Origin: Sphingobacterium faecium
GTDB lineage: Bacteria > Bacteroidota > Bacteroidia > Sphingobacteriales > Sphingobacteriaceae
Direction: 5' to 3'
DNA length: 64,000 nucleotides
Assembly: GCF_003054045.1 (NCBI RefSeq)
Contig: NZ_QBKH01000002.1
Location: 806,001-870,000, forward strand
The position numbers and the translations under genes are program-made. The notes beneath the pieces were generated by a model. It saw only the letters and a list, made by a program, of their open reading frames with translations. It was not told the DNA's origin and ran no database searches. Positions 25,576 through 34,909 of the stretch are shown here, piece after piece; position 1 is the stretch's first letter, and the number at the start of each line of letters is the position of its first letter.

Positions 25576-26262
25576 ATGAGGGTATTGGTCGTAGAAGACA
25601 ATGAACGTGTAAGTTCGGTATTACAAAAAGGATTAAAGAGCCAAGACTATCAAGTTAGTGTTGCCCCTGATGCTGAATCTGCTTTAAAGCAGGTGAAGTT
25701 ACTTGATTATGATATGCTCATTATCGATATTATGCTTCCTCGCATGAGCGGCATCGAATTGAGCAAGCGCATGAAATCGATCTATCCTAAAATACCGATT
25801 ATTATGCTCACAGCTCTTGGTCAAATCGATGAAAAGATCGCAGGTTTTGATGCCGGGGCAGACGACTATATGGTAAAACCCTTTGATCTTCGCGAATTAT
25901 ATGTCCGCATTGCAGCTGTTCTAAAAAGAAATAAAGAGTTTGGCGGTTGGGAAAATAATGAAACTTTAGATTATGATTCGCTATCGGTCAATTTGAGAAG
26001 TAAAAGTGTGACACGCAATCATATGGACATTAAATTGACCCCAAAAGAATTTGATCTACTTGTATTCTTTATGCGCCATCATGAAACGTTATTGAGCCGT
26101 GATGAGATCGCCAGAAATGTATGGGGAAAAAATTTTGATACTGGGACTAATTATATTGATGTATACATCAATTATCTTAGAAAAAAAGTAGATAAAGATT
26201 TTGAAACTAAACTCATCCACACCAAATCAGGACATGGTTTTATCTTATCAAGTAAAGAATGA
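25576..26262 (+). CDS. Two-component response regulator, OmpR/PhoB family
   Basis: A 228-aa protein. The N-terminal receiver domain has the acidic pair in VVEDNERV near residue 5-8, the phosphoacceptor Asp in LIIDIMLPRMSG near 51, TA in MLTALGQ near 80 and Lys in YMVKPFDLREL near 102. The C-terminal winged-helix DNA-binding domain spans residues 130-228 (LTPKEFDLLVFFMRHHETLLSRDEIARNVWG, then NYIDVYINYLRKKVD). The stop overlaps the histidine-kinase start by 4 bp. It most likely controls the adjacent porin/Dabb/cupin genes, or an efflux or metal response as in related CusR-like systems; neither is shown by the sequence. Confidence 0.92.
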   Translation: MRVLVVEDNERVSSVLQKGLKSQDYQVSVAPDAESALKQVKLLDYDMLIIDIMLPRMSGIELSKRMKSIYPKIPIIMLTALGQIDEKIAGFDAGADDYMVKPFDLRELYVRIAAVLKRNKEFGGWENNETLDYDSLSVNLRSKSVTRNHMDIKLTPKEFDLLVFFMRHHETLLSRDEIARNVWGKNFDTGTNYIDVYINYLRKKVDKDFETKLIHTKSGHGFILSSKE

Positions 26263-27632
26263 AAATAGCTTCTCGAACCTCGTTGGTATTTACGTTATTT
26301 TCTGCGGCAATACTATTTCTTTTTGCCTATAGTATCTATTTCTTTTCCGAGAAAAATAGGGAGGAAGAATTTATAGACCGGTTGAGGTATAAAATTACTT
26401 GGCGTGCAGAATTTATTTTTGATGCCAAAGTGAGTGAAGCGCAATTGCGTCAGATTCATGAACAAAATAAAAAAATGATCAATGAGGCTCAGATAACAGT
26501 TTTTGACAATCAATTTCAAAAGCTCTTTGTAGATTTTGGCGAACAAAATTATGATCGAGCTCTTTTAGAGAAGATTCGAAATAAAAATTTTATGACTTGG
26601 AATCAGGGTGATGAGCTGTTTATGGGGATGCATTATCCTTTTCAAGGCAAACAATACTATCTCATTGGACATGCGTATGACCAGACCGGTTATGCCCATA
26701 TGCATCGTTTACAGCAGCTTCTGATCAGTATTTATGTTGTTGCCATTATTTTTATATTTATAGCTTCTTTTTTCTTTGCTCAATATATTCTAAAACCAAT
26801 TAAACATATTATTAATGAAATTAGGGATGTCTCTGAACATAATCTAAGTAAAAGGGTATATTATCGAGAAGCAAAGGATGAACTCTCTGAATTGATCGAT
26901 ACATTTAATGGGACTTTCAATCGATTGGAAAAATCGTTTAACAACCAAAGACATTTTGTTTCTATTATATCCCACGAATTTCGTACTCCTTTGTCTGCTA
27001 TGATCGCTGAACTCGAACTTGCCAAAGAGTTGAATACCACCTTAGAAGATTATAAACATTCGATCGATACCGCTTTACTAGATGCTAAAGAAGCAACTGT
27101 TTTGTCTAATTCCTTATTGGATTTTGCCCGTGCGAACTACGATAGTTCACAAGTTAGTTTTAGTTCCCTTAGACTCGACGAAATTCTTGTTGAATCAAAA
27201 TTTATGGTGCAGGATAAAGATAAGGATTACCGTGTCAGCATATCTTTTGATTATGAATTGCTCCATGCTGGTGAAGATCAAGAAGAAATTCTGGTGATGG
27301 GAAATGCTTATTTACTTAAGGTGGCTTTCGCTAATTTGATCGAGAATGCGTGCAAATATAGTGCTGATAAGCATTGCTTAGTAGAGATCATGTACAATAA
27401 GGGGATCGCAACAATACATATTTCTGACAAGGGGAGAGGAATTTCATCTGAGGATTTACCGCATATATTTGAACTTTTTTACCGATCAGCATCTTCTCCA
27501 GACCAAAATGGACATGGTATCGGACTTTCTATAGTGCAGCGGATCATTGATATGCACGATGGTCAATTATTTGTTCAATCTGCAATTGGTGAAGGTTCAA
27601 CCTTTACAGTGCAATTTAATCGAATTGTTTAA
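26259..27632 (+). CDS. Two-component sensor histidine kinase
   Basis: A 457-aa membrane kinase. Two transmembrane segments (residues about 8-30 and 148-172) bracket a periplasmic sensor of about 115 residues. A HAMP domain follows near residues 175-225. The dimerisation box has the phosphoacceptor His in IISHEFRTPLSAMIAELE near 243. The ATPase lobe shows the N box NLIENACKYS near 360, G1 DKGRGISSEDL near 394, the F box region IFELFYRS and G2 GHGIGLSIV near 420. The gene overlaps the response regulator by ATGA, so the two are translationally coupled. The signal is unknown. Confidence 0.92.
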   Translation: MKIASRTSLVFTLFSAAILFLFAYSIYFFSEKNREEEFIDRLRYKITWRAEFIFDAKVSEAQLRQIHEQNKKMINEAQITVFDNQFQKLFVDFGEQNYDRALLEKIRNKNFMTWNQGDELFMGMHYPFQGKQYYLIGHAYDQTGYAHMHRLQQLLISIYVVAIIFIFIASFFFAQYILKPIKHIINEIRDVSEHNLSKRVYYREAKDELSELIDTFNGTFNRLEKSFNNQRHFVSIISHEFRTPLSAMIAELELAKELNTTLEDYKHSIDTALLDAKEATVLSNSLLDFARANYDSSQVSFSSLRLDEILVESKFMVQDKDKDYRVSISFDYELLHAGEDQEEILVMGNAYLLKVAFANLIENACKYSADKHCLVEIMYNKGIATIHISDKGRGISSEDLPHIFELFYRSASSPDQNGHGIGLSIVQRIIDMHDGQLFVQSAIGEGSTFTVQFNRIV

Positions 27633-27881
27633 TAGATCTGATTATTTGAATGAAGATGGAGATCACTGATTGATAATGATCCTTAAGAAGTAAAACGGAA
27701 ACGATTCCATCGTTATTTATGAGCTAGAATACATAACATATAATAAATGAAGTCAGATTATACCACAACATGGGATCTTTACAATACTATTACGCTAGAT
27801 TATAAACAGTATAATGGTTTTTAAAGCAATTTATGTTCATTTACTTTTTTAATTTTATTATATTTAGCAAACGATTTATTT

Positions 27882-28937
27882 ATGAAGACACTAAAAGGAC
27901 CAGGAATTTTCTTAGCCCAATTTGTTGCTAACGAGGAACCTTATAATACACTTGAAAATATTGGTAAATGGGTTAAATCTCTCGGATTTAAAGGCGTACA
28001 GCTACCGACCAATGATCCGCAATACTTTGATTTACAAAAAGCTGCTGAAAGTAAAACTTATGCGGATGAAATAAAAGGAAAATTAGGAGAGATTGGTTTA
28101 GAAATTACGGAACTTTCTACACATTTGCAGGGCCAGTTAATTGCAGTTCATCCAGCATATGATCAGCTATTTGACGGATTTGCTCCGGCAGAAGTTCGTA
28201 ATAATCCAAAAGCTAGAACTGAATGGGCTACACAGCAATTAATATACGCCGCACAGGCATCTGCAAATCTAGGATTAAATGCGCATGCGACTTTCAGCGG
28301 TGCTTTGTTATGGCACATGGTTTATCCTTGGCCACAACGCCCTTCAGGTGTTGTTGAACTTGGTTTTAAAGAGTTGGCAAATCGTTGGGTTCCCATATTA
28401 AATGAATTTGACAAGCATGGAGTAGATCTTTGTTATGAGATTCATCCAGGTGAGGATCTGCACGATGGCGTGAGTTATGAGCGCTTCTTGGAAGCAGCAG
28501 ATAACCATCCACGAGCTTGTTTACTTTATGATCCATCACACTTATTATTACAAGGTATGGATTACTTAAGTTACATTGATCATTACCATGAACGCATTAA
28601 AATGTTCCATGTGAAAGATGCAGAATTTAATCCAACTGGTAAGCAGGGGATGTATGGAGGCTACAGTAGCTGGTTGGATCGTGCAGGACGGTTCCGTTCG
28701 TTAGGAGATGGACAAGTAGACTTCAAAGGGATATTTAGTAAACTTGCCGCTTATGATTTTGATGGCTGGGCAGTGATGGAATGGGAGTGTGCATTAAAGA
28801 ATAGCGTAGATGGCGCAACTGAAGGGGCAGAATTTATAAAGAAACACATTATTAAAGTAACTGACCGTGCGTTCGATGATTTTGCAGCATCAGGAGCAGA
28901 TGATAATTTTAATAAAGAAATCTTAGGTATCAAGTAG
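27882..28937 (+). CDS. Sugar phosphate isomerase/epimerase-like TIM-barrel protein
   Basis: A 351-aa cytoplasmic protein of the xylose-isomerase-like (AP endonuclease 2) TIM-barrel superfamily. Likely metal ligands lie in CYEIHPGED near residue 187-195, LLYDPSHLLLQG near 214-225, MFHVKDAEF near 243-251 and WAVMEWECA near 297. Members include keto-sugar epimerases and inosose isomerases; the substrate cannot be assigned. It is transcribed alone, ending in a strong terminator, with about 250 bp of AT-rich sequence upstream in which no gene is seen. Confidence 0.88.
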   Translation: MKTLKGPGIFLAQFVANEEPYNTLENIGKWVKSLGFKGVQLPTNDPQYFDLQKAAESKTYADEIKGKLGEIGLEITELSTHLQGQLIAVHPAYDQLFDGFAPAEVRNNPKARTEWATQQLIYAAQASANLGLNAHATFSGALLWHMVYPWPQRPSGVVELGFKELANRWVPILNEFDKHGVDLCYEIHPGEDLHDGVSYERFLEAADNHPRACLLYDPSHLLLQGMDYLSYIDHYHERIKMFHVKDAEFNPTGKQGMYGGYSSWLDRAGRFRSLGDGQVDFKGIFSKLAAYDFDGWAVMEWECALKNSVDGATEGAEFIKKHIIKVTDRAFDDFAASGADDNFNKEILGIK

Positions 28938-28992
28938 GAATGAAAATGTAAACTGGAAAAAAGAGTCTTCCAGTTTGTATTGTTATTTTAAT

Positions 28993-29034
28993 AAAAAAGC
29001 GGATGCTAGTTTAAAACCAGCATCCGCTTTTTTT
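28993..29034. terminator. Bidirectional terminator between the isomerase and FKBP genes
   Basis: A stem pairing the A-run plus GCGGATGCT (28993-29007) with AGCATCCGC plus a T-run (29019-29034). The flanking A- and T-runs allow termination in both directions for the convergent genes. Confidence 0.9.
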
Positions 29035-29051
29035 ATTTATCTCGATCAGAA

Positions 29052-29549
29052 TTAGTGACCTTGAGTACCATCTACACCATGAGAGTGACCATGAGATAAC
29101 TCTTCTTCAGTTGCAGGACGTACATTTAAAATTTCAATTTCGAAATGTAATGATTTACCAGCCATTGGGTGATTTAAGTCAGCAACAACAACTTCTGGAG
29201 TTACTTCTACAACTACAGCACGGAATTGGTTACCTTGGTTATCTTGTAATGGGATAACTTCTCCAACTGGAGGTAAACCAGTTTCTTTAAACATATCTGC
29301 TGGTAATTGGGCAACAGCACGTTCGTCTTTTTCACCATATGCATCTTCTGCAGATAATTCAAATGCAGTAGTGTCACCAACATTTAAGCCAGCGATGTTT
29401 TCTTCAAATTTAGGAAGCATCATGCCAACACCGTATAAGAAGTCTAAAGGATTTTCTGTTGTTGTTTCTTCTACGAAAACTTTTTCGCCGTTTTCGATTG
29501 TGTGAAGTTTGTAAGTTAACGCTACTACGTCATTAGTTACTATTGCCAT
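29052..29549 (-). CDS. FKBP-type peptidyl-prolyl cis-trans isomerase, SlyD-like
   Basis: A 165-aa protein with the SlyD arrangement: an FKBP half around residues 1-70 (VALTYKLHTIENGEKVFVEETTTENPLDFLYGVGMMLPKFEENIAGL) and an inserted chaperone flap domain around 70-125 (AYGEKDERAVAQLPADMF). The C-terminus HGHSHGVDGTQGH is short and His-rich, which in SlyD binds nickel, although it is much shorter than in E. coli. It is expected to accelerate proline isomerisation and aid folding in the cytoplasm. Its coding region follows the YyaL-like gene by 30 bp and is likely cotranscribed. Confidence 0.9.
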   Translation of the reverse strand: MAIVTNDVVALTYKLHTIENGEKVFVEETTTENPLDFLYGVGMMLPKFEENIAGLNVGDTTAFELSAEDAYGEKDERAVAQLPADMFKETGLPPVGEVIPLQDNQGNQFRAVVVEVTPEVVVADLNHPMAGKSLHFEIEILNVRPATEEELSHGHSHGVDGTQGH

Positions 29550-29579
29550 TTGTTTTGATTTTTGGGATTTTCCCCGTTA

Positions 29580-31583
29580 TTATTCTATTATTTTTATAAG
29601 TTCTGCAATCGTATTCTGTGGCAGACTGCATGTTTTATTTCTACAAAGGTAGGCTTTTGATTTTAAACCCGCTCTATTTAATAACAATGGTAGACTGCCT
29701 TTTGTTCCACCTAATACGATTTTATTCGGAATGTAATAATGATCTAGCTCTTTACGAAATGCCTGTGCATCCTCTCCAGTCAGCGCAATCTCATTGCAAC
29801 CATACAATTCTTCTAACAATAATATTGCCCAATTTGAATAAGCAGAGCCGTATGTCTTGATTTGTGGAAATACATTCGCAAATAATTGATCTGATATCGC
29901 TATATATCCCTCATTATCAAATAGTAGTCCTATTTTTTTTAATTGATGACAGATTGTAGATGTAGATGACGGAATGACATTATCCATGACTTCACTTTTT
30001 CGAGCAATTAATTTTTCTGCATTAGAAGCGCTATAATAGAAGGTTTTTTCATGACTGTCGTAAAATAGTTCAATCGTTTTATCTAATAATCCTTTCGCTG
30101 TATAAAGCCATTTTTCTTCGAATGTAGCTTCATACAATGCTGTAAATGCAGCAATAGTGAAAGCATAATCATCTAAAAATCCGGAAATACTCCGATTAGA
30201 ATCTTTCGGTTGATGGAGCATTGTAAAATCTTCTGCTATCAATTCATGCATCAAGAATTCCGCATTTTCCAAAGCCAGTTCTAAATAGTCTTGCTTGTCA
30301 AATACACGATACGCATCGATTAGACCTTTTAGAAGAAGTGCATTCCAAGTGGCCAACTGTTTATGGTCAAGTCCAGGATGAATACGTTTTTTACGATAAT
30401 CAAATAATTTCTTCTTAATTGAACGCAGATAAGCTTCCCATTCTTCGGAGGTATATCCTGCCTCTTGAGCCATTAGATCTGCATCAATATCACAATTCAG
30501 GATATTGATTTTTTCTTCTTCCCAATTTCCCTCATCTGTAATATTAAAGTAAGCGATAAATAAATCAGCATCATCGCCCAAGATGGTTTTAATTTCCGAT
30601 AAATCAAAAGTATAAAACTTTCCTTCTACTCCTTCACTATCTGCATCCAAGGCTGAGTAAAAACCCTTATTTGGGTCTAACATCTCTCGCTTGGCCCATA
30701 TAATTGTTTCTTCAACAATACGTTTGTACAAAGGTAAAGGTTGTTGTTGATATGCTTCTGCATATAAGGAAATCAGTTGACCATTATCATAAAGCATTTT
30801 TTCAAAATGAGGGACATGCCATTCACTATCAACCGAGTAGCGAGCAAACCCACCACCAATATGGTCATAAATACCTCCTGAGGCTATTTTTTGAAGGGTA
30901 AAATGCACATGATTTAATGTTTCATGATCATGTGCTAAGACGGAATAGCGTAATAAGAATAACCAGTTGTTTGGAAGAGGAAACTTAGGACTACGGTGAT
31001 AGCCGCCATCTTTTGGATCGAATAGTTCTTTCCAGGGCTTGATGATATCTTGCAAATCATCAAATTTATATTGTTCAGGAATTGGATTTATGGGAAAACG
31101 TTCACTTTGTTGAATGCCTCTTGTCAATTTGTCAGCATATTCCAGTGTCACCTCAGGTTGTTCTTCCCACATTCGGGCAATTTGAATTAATATATTTTGC
31201 CAATCATGTGCTTTGAAGTACGTGCCACCATAAATCGGTCTACCATCAGGTAAACAAATACAGTTTAATGGCCATCCGCCAGCATTAGTCATGAGTTGGA
31301 CCGCAGTCATGTATATTTGATCAATATCCGGACGTTCTTCCCGATCAATTTTGATCGGTACATAGAACTTGTTCATGGTTTGCGCAATGACATCATTCTC
31401 AAAGCTTTCCCTTTCCATGACATGACACCAGTGACAAGCAGAATAGCCAATACTGATGATGATCAATTTATTTTCTTCTTGAGCTTTTTTTAAAGCTTCC
31501 TCTCCCCAAGGCATCCAGTGAACTGGATTGTGAGCATGTTGCTTCAGGTAGGGAGAATTTTCAAATTGCAATTGATTTGCCAT
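29580..31583 (-). CDS. Thioredoxin-domain protein of the YyaL/DUF255 family
   Basis: A protein of about 667 aa. The N-terminal 170 residues form a thioredoxin-like DUF255 domain with [11 protein letters not shown] near residue 48-58 (CxxC) and [25 protein letters not shown] near 100-124. The remainder is an alpha/alpha-toroid (GH76/N-acylglucosamine 2-epimerase-like) region, including [12 protein letters not shown] near 253 and LGALLL-like repeats. Homologues occur from bacteria to human SPATA20, and the function is unknown. I take the ATG at 31583 ([23 protein letters not shown]), which matches the family N-terminus; a TTG at 31598 would add five residues. Confidence 0.9.
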   Translation of the reverse strand: MANQLQFENSPYLKQHAHNPVHWMPWGEEALKKAQEENKLIIISIGYSACHWCHVMERESFENDVIAQTMNKFYVPIKIDREERPDIDQIYMTAVQLMTNAGGWPLNCICLPDGRPIYGGTYFKAHDWQNILIQIARMWEEQPEVTLEYADKLTRGIQQSERFPINPIPEQYKFDDLQDIIKPWKELFDPKDGGYHRSPKFPLPNNWLFLLRYSVLAHDHETLNHVHFTLQKIASGGIYDHIGGGFARYSVDSEWHVPHFEKMLYDNGQLISLYAEAYQQQPLPLYKRIVEETIIWAKREMLDPNKGFYSALDADSEGVEGKFYTFDLSEIKTILGDDADLFIAYFNITDEGNWEEEKINILNCDIDADLMAQEAGYTSEEWEAYLRSIKKKLFDYRKKRIHPGLDHKQLATWNALLLKGLIDAYRVFDKQDYLELALENAEFLMHELIAEDFTMLHQPKDSNRSISGFLDDYAFTIAAFTALYEATFEEKWLYTAKGLLDKTIELFYDSHEKTFYYSASNAEKLIARKSEVMDNVIPSSTSTICHQLKKIGLLFDNEGYIAISDQLFANVFPQIKTYGSAYSNWAILLLEELYGCNEIALTGEDAQAFRKELDHYYIPNKIVLGGTKGSLPLLLNRAGLKSKAYLCRNKTCSLPQNTIAELIKIIE

Positions 31584-31605
31584 AACCCGAAGGTACAAAA
31601 AGGAA

Positions 31606-32091
31606 TTATACTATGGTATTTAAAAGCGTTGCACAGCTGGAAGTCAAAGTATTAAAATCAAATCCATCATCAATTACTAGGTGTACAACCTGTGAAGTTG
31701 ACAACGGAACCGATTCATTGCTGACGTATTCAATAAAGTCCGATAAGCCAGGGTTGTGACCAAAGATAAAAAGTGTGTTGATATGTGCAGGTACTTGATT
31801 GATTAATTTTAATATATCCAAGTACGTTGCTTCATAAAGTTGATCTTCTTTAATCAAAGCAATTTGTGGATATTTAATCGCTTTAATAAATATTTCTGCT
31901 GTTTGATATGCCCTATCTGCAGAAGAAGAAATACAAAGCGTAGTTGCATCAGCTTGCATGTGTAAGGACAATTGATAGGAAATGCGTTGTGCTCTTTCAA
32001 TGCCTTTGTCTATTAATATACGGTCGAAATCCCTTTTGGAAAATGACTGTTCAGCCTTTGCATGACGGACGATATAAAGATTTTTAGACAT
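31606..32091 (-). CDS. Phosphohistidine phosphatase SixA-like
   Basis: A 161-aa histidine-phosphatase-superfamily protein with the catalytic RHAKAE motif near residue 9-14 ([15 protein letters not shown]) and the second histidine in [10 protein letters not shown] near 111. At this length, with no C-terminal extension, it matches SixA, which dephosphorylates phosphohistidine in Hpt or PTS proteins. The partner in this organism is not identifiable. Its stop codon lies about 20 bp before the YyaL-like start, so the two genes are probably in one transcript. Confidence 0.88.
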   Translation of the reverse strand: MSKNLYIVRHAKAEQSFSKRDFDRILIDKGIERAQRISYQLSLHMQADATTLCISSSADRAYQTAEIFIKAIKYPQIALIKEDQLYEATYLDILKLINQVPAHINTLFIFGHNPGLSDFIEYVSNESVPLSTSQVVHLVIDDGFDFNTLTSSCATLLNTIV

Positions 32092-32564
32092 AATATGATG
32101 TTATCTATATAAATATAGCTAAAATCGATTTATTTATTCAAAGAGATCGAAAAGTTTAACATTAAATTAATGGTGATTCTATATATAATCTTTGACATTA
32201 ATTGTAGTTAAGGATGAAATATTAGTAAATTATTCTTTGGCAAATCATTAATACGTTCCGTGCAAATCATTACTAAAACATGAAAAACAGTAGAAAAATA
32301 AGTTTATTTCACCACTAATATATTGCCATAATGAATGATAGCATATTTACTTGAAAATACGAAGGTTTAGTGCTTTACTGGAAAGGTACTATATTTTCCT
32401 TAAACTTTTTATATACTAAACCTCGCTTTTTGACAACTTAAGACAGCATAAATGAGACTTTATAAAAATATTTAACGACAGTTATTCTTGCGGTTGCTAT
32501 CTCTTAGGTAATTCTAATTAAAAACTCATTACAAGCTTTCTAAAATAATATTTTGTGAAGTCAC
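32092..32564. other. Gene-free AT-rich interval
   Basis: About 470 bp of AT-rich sequence with no convincing gene. It contains a short direct repeat of CAAATCATTA (near 32240 and 32262). I see nothing else in it. Confidence 0.5.
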
Positions 32565-33396
32565 TTACTTAATTTGTTCCCAATGAGTAGATTTCCTTCC
32601 ATTCCATGTTCGTGTCTCTGCAATTGGTTGGATCCTGACAATGGTGTCTATGTTTGCATTTCCTCCATCAAGATTAAAATATAAAACTAAATTCCCGTCA
32701 TCCTGTAAAATGTACATCGAAGAATTGACGCTGGATAAGAAAAAATCACCGTTTGGTACAAAAAGATTACCGGTTGCCCATACTGAATCATCATAAAGCC
32801 CATTTCTATTTGCGTATATTACTAAATTTCCATCCTTTTGGAAAGTCATTCTATAGAGATATCTAGAACCATATTTCTTATATGAGCCAGCATCCCATAG
32901 CACTTTATCATTGCTATGATCGACAAGATAAAGATTTCCGTCCGATTGACCAACTAAAGAAAATCGCCCATTTGGGCTTTTAAGATCGAAAGGAAAAGAT
33001 TTTATAGAATTAACTCGTATAATGGATTCCTTATAATATTCGAGATCAATCATAACCGCAGATCGACTCTGTTTATTACAAAATCGTTATACCATTTTAT
33101 CGGATAACCACAATATCCAGGCGTAAATGGAGAATTGAGAGCACTACAGCCATTATTTGAAACTATAGATTTCCTATAAGCAAAAGCCAATTGATCTTTA
33201 CTCTCTACTATATTTTGTCCCTTAATCTGAAAGACATCCTCTCTTAACGTATAAAGCACATTTTCGGCTCCTACATTAGACAATTTTCCATAAAATTTCT
33301 TTAGTGCTCGGAAGATTCTTGTAATTTTTCATTTTCTTTTTTACAAGAAATTAAGACAAGGGAATAAAATAATAATATTCCTATTTTTTTTTGCAA
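32565..33396 (-). pseudogene. Decayed lipoprotein with B-lectin-like repeats
   Basis: Three open stretches in different frames read as one broken gene. First, a TTG start at 33396 gives a 31-residue leader with a lipoprotein signal (IGILLFYSLVLISCKK), stopping at 33301. Then a second frame, to 33050, runs ALKKFYGKLSNVGAENVL and onward. Finally 33053-32565 carries the last 162 aa, whose start overlaps the previous stop by ATGA. The last part has three repeats of the mannose-binding GNA-type pattern QxDGNLxxY: GQSDGNLYLV, FQKDGNLVIY and LQDDGNLVLY. A frameshift near the homopolymers around 33300 and another at 33050 would rejoin them. The alternative, three small coupled genes, is less likely. 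It sits 110 bp from an IS element. Confidence 0.55.
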
Positions 33397-33499
33397 AATG
33401 TATTCATAATTACATATATAAATTATCAAGAATGTAACTTAAATAAAAAATCAAAAACATACAATTAAATTATTTAAAAAAATAAAATAATTTAATACA

Positions 33500-33508
33500 A
33501 TTTAAACA
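33500..33508. repeat. Target-site duplication, left copy
   Basis: ATTTAAACA, repeated exactly at 34867-34875, abuts the left end of the insertion element. Confidence 0.85.
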
Positions 33509-33528
33509 CAGTAGTGTCCTAAACAAAT
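33509..33528. repeat. Left terminal inverted repeat of the IS4-family element
   Basis: Reads CAGTAGTGTCCTAAACAAAT; pairs with 15 of 20 positions of the right end. Confidence 0.8.
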
Positions 33529-33610
33529 TTTAGTCTGTACAAAACTTCCCTTTATCTTCATTTTGACAAGGTTTTATCTTATTTATCAGAATAGATCCTT
33601 CCAATTTAGT

Positions 33611-34779
33611 TTAGAAGAGTTTAAATTGAGCAATTTTGTTTGGCGGTTTTCCTGAAATAAATGTATCATCGGCCCATTTCCATAGGTCTATTTTTACAAA
33701 AATATTTAATCGTATAAAGTTGACCAGATTCGATAGATTCCAATCGTATTTAGCTTTCTTTTGGATATACTTGAACAGTAATATTCCGATCAATGCGGTC
33801 CATATTTGTATATACACCGCATTTTGGGATGTGCCTACAAAACTGGTGACCTTTAGTCTTTATTTTAGATGTTTGAAGAATGTTTCAATCTCCCACCGTT
33901 CTTTGTAAAGAGATGCTACTGTCTTGGGTTTCCAACTAAAATTGTTTGTTAAGAACTCATACACTACGTTTTTAGTGCTGTCCAAAACACGAACTTGGCG
34001 TATCTTCTTTCCTGCATTCCCTATATTTGGTGATCCAATAAGCTCAATGGTCTGATCTTCAATTATTCCACCTTCCATTAGTGCCTCACTCTTAGTTGTT
34101 TTGATCACAGTGTACTTCATGTTGGATTTGCTTCTGGTAACAAAGAAACAGCCGGTGCTGTCCAAAATGTTCATCCAGGCATAATCTACATAGCCCCGAT
34201 CTACCACAAGAACACACCCTGGAGGAAAAGAGATGGTTTTGGCTACTTTGGATTCATGTTGTTTACCATCTGTAATATGCACAAAACTCGGCATACAGCC
34301 ATCATAATCCAATACCGTATGAAGTTTAACCGCTCCTTTTGTACTTCGGAACTTCGCCCAATCAAATACACTCAGACATAAAGGGATGATTGTGGCATCC
34401 ATCAGCAGAATCTTACTCTTTAATCTTCGCAGCTCAGTTCGTTTGTGAGGATGTTTGCTCCATAGCAGATCCAACAACCATAATAAAGATCCCTGAAAAG
34501 AGCATGGTCGCGATGGGAATTCATATAGGAAAGATTGGACTTACTCGGTGTTCTGGAAATACCCATATGATTCATATTGCCCGTAGTACTGCGAAGCCCA
34601 TTGGAAATATCCAGAACACAATCGGCTGAGGATAAATGGCAAAATAGCATGCTAACAAAGTGGGGCCAGCTGTTTATACCCTTGTGATGTTTGTCGGACT
34701 GGTATTTCTGAACCAATCTATTGAAAATGTCACGTTCAACTAGACCTAGAATCTGAGAAAATACGTTTATATTTACCAT
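33611..34779 (-). pseudogene. IS4-family transposase, broken by one frameshift and one nonsense codon
   Basis: The start MVNINVFSQILGLVERD at 34779 begins the DUF4372 N-terminal domain. The frame is lost near 34478-34490, where the protein should run from ALFRDLYYG into LLDLLWSKHPHKR. The DDE catalytic part then continues on another frame: LLMDATIIPLCLSVFDWAKF (first Asp), VLVVDRGYVDYAW (second Asp) and YKERWEIETFFKHLK (YREK-like motif with the Glu). Directly after FFKHLK a TAA at about 33860 interrupts; the same frame continues as RLKVTSFVGTSQNAVYIQIW to 33611. The family usually has Gln there, so CAA to TAA is likely. The three catalytic residues are all still present, but the protein cannot be made whole. 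Confidence 0.85.
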
Positions 34780-34846
34780 GGCGGTGGATGATTTTTAGCG
34801 AAATAAATATAGCAATCTCTGCTATACAAATTCACCGCCTTTTTTT

Positions 34847-34866
34847 ACTTATTTGGGACGCAACTG
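34847..34866. repeat. Right terminal inverted repeat of the IS4-family element
   Basis: Its reverse complement begins CAGTTGCGTCCCAAATAAGT, matching the left end in 15 of 20 positions. Confidence 0.8.
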
Positions 34867-34875
34867 ATTTAAACA
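34867..34875. repeat. Target-site duplication, right copy
   Basis: ATTTAAACA, an exact copy of 33500-33508. Confidence 0.85.
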
Positions 34876-34909
34876 TAGTATAACAGAAAAAGTAAATCAA
34901 GTTGCTAAG

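Larger units (their letters stand above)
33509..34866 (-). mobile_element. IS4-family insertion sequence with inactive transposase
   Basis: A complete 1358-bp element. The first 20 bases at the left end (33509-33528) match the reverse complement of 34847-34866 in 15 positions, giving imperfect terminal inverted repeats beginning CAGT. A 9-bp target duplication ATTTAAACA flanks it on both sides. The single transposase gene runs on the minus strand and is broken. The element lies in an intergenic interval between the decayed lectin gene and a glycosyltransferase gene, so it does not interrupt a coding sequence. A hairpin (ATAGCA/TGCTAT, 34809-34825) lies between the right end and the transposase. 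Confidence 0.88.

Noticed and set aside
31584-31598. TTG start for the YyaL-like gene, five residues longer
   Set aside because: The ATG at 31583 gives the family-typical N-terminus [13 protein letters not shown], so the extension is unnecessary.
34390-34629. Plus-strand frame inside the IS element
   Set aside because: It is antisense to the transposase domain and has no independent family features.
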